Shown: in pieces, positions 33,070 to 34,830 of the stretch
Position numbering within the stretch: the first letter of the stretch is position 1
Layout: every line of letters starts with the position of its first letter
Assembly: GCF_014696345.1 (NCBI RefSeq)
Contig: NZ_JACJPY010000047.1
Location: 1-34,830, forward strand
Direction of reading: 5' to 3'
Origin: Pseudanabaena cinerea FACHB-1277
GTDB taxonomy: Bacteria; Cyanobacteriota; Cyanobacteriia; Pseudanabaenales; Pseudanabaenaceae
DNA: 34,830 bases
Notes under the pieces: generated by a model
Told to the model about the DNA's origin: nothing
Seen by the model: the letters and a program-made list of their open reading frames with translations, nothing else
Database searches by the model: none
Made by a program: the position numbers and the translations under genes

Positions 33070-34047
33070 TCAGTTTAAAAAGGAGGAATTGAACAGAGAC
33101 TTGAGTTCAGGAATCCGCGTCACGTTGCCAGAACGAATGAAAAAGTCGGCATAGATTTTGGCAGTATTATAGATAGAATTAGGATTATCGGAACCAAAAA
33201 ATTGCTGGTTTTCTTGCAGATTAGTGAGATTTACCCCATCTAAGGAAATTGTCTCAATGGGAATTTTGAGGGCTTTAGTGATAATTTCATTGCCATCTTT
33301 AAGATTCTGTTCCCAAAAATTTATGGCTTGCAGCCAACCGCGCACAAAAGCCCTAACATCTTCGGGGCGATCGCGAATGGTTTCATTGCGAAAAGCCACC
33401 AAATCCAAAATTAAACCTGGGGTTTGCTTGCTTGTAAATAGGGTAACTGCTCCTTGCTTAAGTGCTTCTGATACAAAAGGTTCCCAAGTATGCCCTGCTT
33501 GAATATCATTATTCTTTAGCCTTTGCGGGATTTCCAGCGCATCAAACTTGACCAGATTCACATCATCGGTAGTTAAGTTAGAGAGTCTCAACATCTCCGT
33601 GACAAATACTTCACTAAAGCCACCGAGATTTGAGCCAATTTTTTTGCCCCGCAAATCCTCAATGGTTTTAATTTCAGGCTGAGCAACAACCACATCGGCT
33701 CCATTGGTCTCATCCACAACCAATACGCTTTGCATATTGGGATTATTCGCGCTCAAAATAATGAAATCACCCAAGGTCAAGCCAATCCCGTCATACTTCC
33801 CTGCACTAAAGTCAGCCTGCTGTAACTGGGCAAAATCCACATAACTCAGTTCCACATCTACACCCTGGGCTTTAAAAAAGCCCTTTTCTTGGGCAATAAT
33901 GGCGGGGCGATAACCAACAAAAGTGATACAGGCTAATTTCAATGGCGATCGCTTGACAGAAGCAGGAGGATTTTGACAGCCCCACAATAGGCAGACGAGC
34001 AAGCAGCAAATTATCGAAATAACTAATGGCGATCGGACTTTGATCAT
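33070..34047 (-). CDS. NMT1/SsuA-like ABC transporter substrate-binding lipoprotein
   Basis: A 325-residue periplasmic binding protein. The N-terminal hydrophobic stretch ends in a lipobox (LLWGC, Cys about 23), so it is lipid-anchored. The fold is NMT1/TauA/SsuA-like: KLACITFVGYRPAIIAQEKGFFKAQGVDVELSYVDF, VVAQPEIKTIEDLRGKKIGSNLGGFSEVFVTEML, and AGHTWEPFVSEALKQGA. Members bind aliphatic sulfonates, taurine, nitrate, pyrimidine precursors or similar small molecules; the ligand here cannot be told. No permease or ATPase gene is nearby. It is flanked by signalling genes, which favours a sensory role. Confidence 0.88.
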   Translation of the reverse strand: MIKVRSPLVISIICCLLVCLLWGCQNPPASVKRSPLKLACITFVGYRPAIIAQEKGFFKAQGVDVELSYVDFAQLQQADFSAGKYDGIGLTLGDFIILSANNPNMQSVLVVDETNGADVVVAQPEIKTIEDLRGKKIGSNLGGFSEVFVTEMLRLSNLTTDDVNLVKFDALEIPQRLKNNDIQAGHTWEPFVSEALKQGAVTLFTSKQTPGLILDLVAFRNETIRDRPEDVRAFVRGWLQAINFWEQNLKDGNEIITKALKIPIETISLDGVNLTNLQENQQFFGSDNPNSIYNTAKIYADFFIRSGNVTRIPELKSLFNSSFLN

Positions 34048-34103
34048 ATGTTAATAAATATTAAATGAAAATTTGCACTGCCTAAAGTCTCTATAGGCTG
34101 AAA

Positions 34104-34742
34104 CTACGATAGAAATTCTAACATTTCATCAAATGCAAATTGATGAATGAATTTTTCAAATGTTTTGACTAAACTTGATTCTTGGTTGGGTATTTCTTGA
34201 ACTAGTGTGATAACGCGATTGCGATCGCCCTCGATCGCCGCTTCAAATAACTGCGATCGCCACTCGTCAGACATTGTGGTTAATATTGATAGATCTATAG
34301 ATCCGATCGCGGGATTATAGCCTTCATGGATTGAGTGATCATCTGCCGACTGCTCATAAATATATTGCACACCCAAATGTTTTGTTAGTGCATCAAAAAT
34401 CACCTGCTCCTTAAAAGGTTTACGCAGAAAATCATCACAACCTGCGGACGAAACAATCGCTTTTTCTTCTTCTAAAACACTTGCAGTCAAGGCAATTACT
34501 GCCGTGGCATTGCCTTTGGTGGTGGCTTTAATATATTTAGTCGCTTCATAACCATCCATAATCGGCATTCGCATATCCATAAAGATTAAATGCGGTTCCC
34601 ATTCTTCCCAAATAGCGATCGCTTCTTGTCCATTACTGGCTTCTTTGACTTCAAAGCCGAAAGGCTCAAGAAGCTTAACTAATAACTGTCTATTCACACT
34701 TTTATCATCCACAGTCAAAATCTTATAGAGGGAGCATCCCAA
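34104..34742 (-). pseudogene. Receiver-domain fragment, paralogue of the hybrid kinase C-terminus
   Basis: The open frame encodes 212 residues. A receiver domain ([58 protein letters not shown]) is followed by the same roughly 60-residue tail as the kinase at 30213-32852 (SDEWRSQLFEAAIEGDRN, FAFDEMLEFLS). Similarity to the kinase starts at YKIL, five residues into this frame, and no ATG precedes it; the start would be a TTG. Just upstream is GGGATGCTCCC followed by AT-rich non-coding sequence. It therefore looks like the 3' part of a hybrid kinase gene whose front was lost or displaced. It could still be expressed as a stand-alone receiver. Confidence 0.65.
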
Positions 34743-34830
34743 GTTTGCGGTAAGTAAATATACTTATGTACAAGCAAGGAAGAAATAGGAAGAATAAAGA
34801 GGAATAAAAATAGTAACAAGAAAATGCAGT

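Overview
The window looks like a chromosomal segment of a cyanobacterium. The octamer GCGATCGC (the HIP1 repeat) occurs dozens of times. Several genes belong to cyanobacterial or cyanobacterial/plastid families: a Rubisco accumulation factor (RAF1), DUF3593, a DevC-type permease, an SLH-OprB porin, DUF7219 and DUF29. A Pseudanabaena-like filamentous cyanobacterium would fit, but this is a guess from style, not a demonstrated assignment.

Layout. (1) 1-5574: the 3' end of a transposase abuts a minus-strand type I restriction operon, hsdR - MazE/MazF-like toxin-antitoxin pair - DUF559 nuclease - hsdS. The hsdS gene is cut off at its 3' end next to the insertion sequence, and no hsdM is visible. 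Two GC-rich palindromic repeats sit here, one of them translated as the tail of the DUF559 protein. (2) 5640-6335: an OmpR-type response regulator. (3) 6494-11016: a surface-polysaccharide group (O-antigen ligase/polymerase-like membrane protein, GT4, GT2) running into an RluA-family pseudouridine synthase. (4) 11017-13947: the zinc-binding lipoprotein ZnuA, preceded by a perfect Zur-type operator, then DUF3593 and a DevC-like permease. (5) 13999-18645: an SLH porin with two palindromic operator-like sites, carA and raf1, with a MITE-like element between carA and raf1.

(6) 18646-23310 is the most interesting part. After remnants of an AAA ATPase and a DUF29 gene comes a complete diversity-generating retroelement (DGR). 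It consists of a coiled-coil/FGE-sulfatase (C-type-lectin fold) target gene whose 3' end is the variable repeat (VR), an avd gene, a DGR-type reverse transcriptase, and the template repeat (TR) immediately after it. Aligned by eye, TR and VR are co-linear over 139 bp with 15 mismatches, and all 15 fall on adenines of the TR. This is the signature of adenine-specific mutagenic homing.

(7) 23600-25750: a four-part fusion (Alg13-like, Alg14-like, STAS, priming sugar transferase). (8) 26000-28604: DUF427, a GspE/PilB-type ATPase preceded in the same operon by a 59-residue PCP_red-domain protein, and a DUF7219 gene with Pho-box-like direct repeats upstream. (9) 28724-34742: a minus-strand signalling group with a receiver fragment, a periplasmic substrate-binding lipoprotein, a hybrid histidine kinase and a REC-PAS-GGDEF protein. 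The receiver fragment is a close paralogue of the C-terminal part of the kinase. A second MITE copy lies between the binding protein and the kinase.
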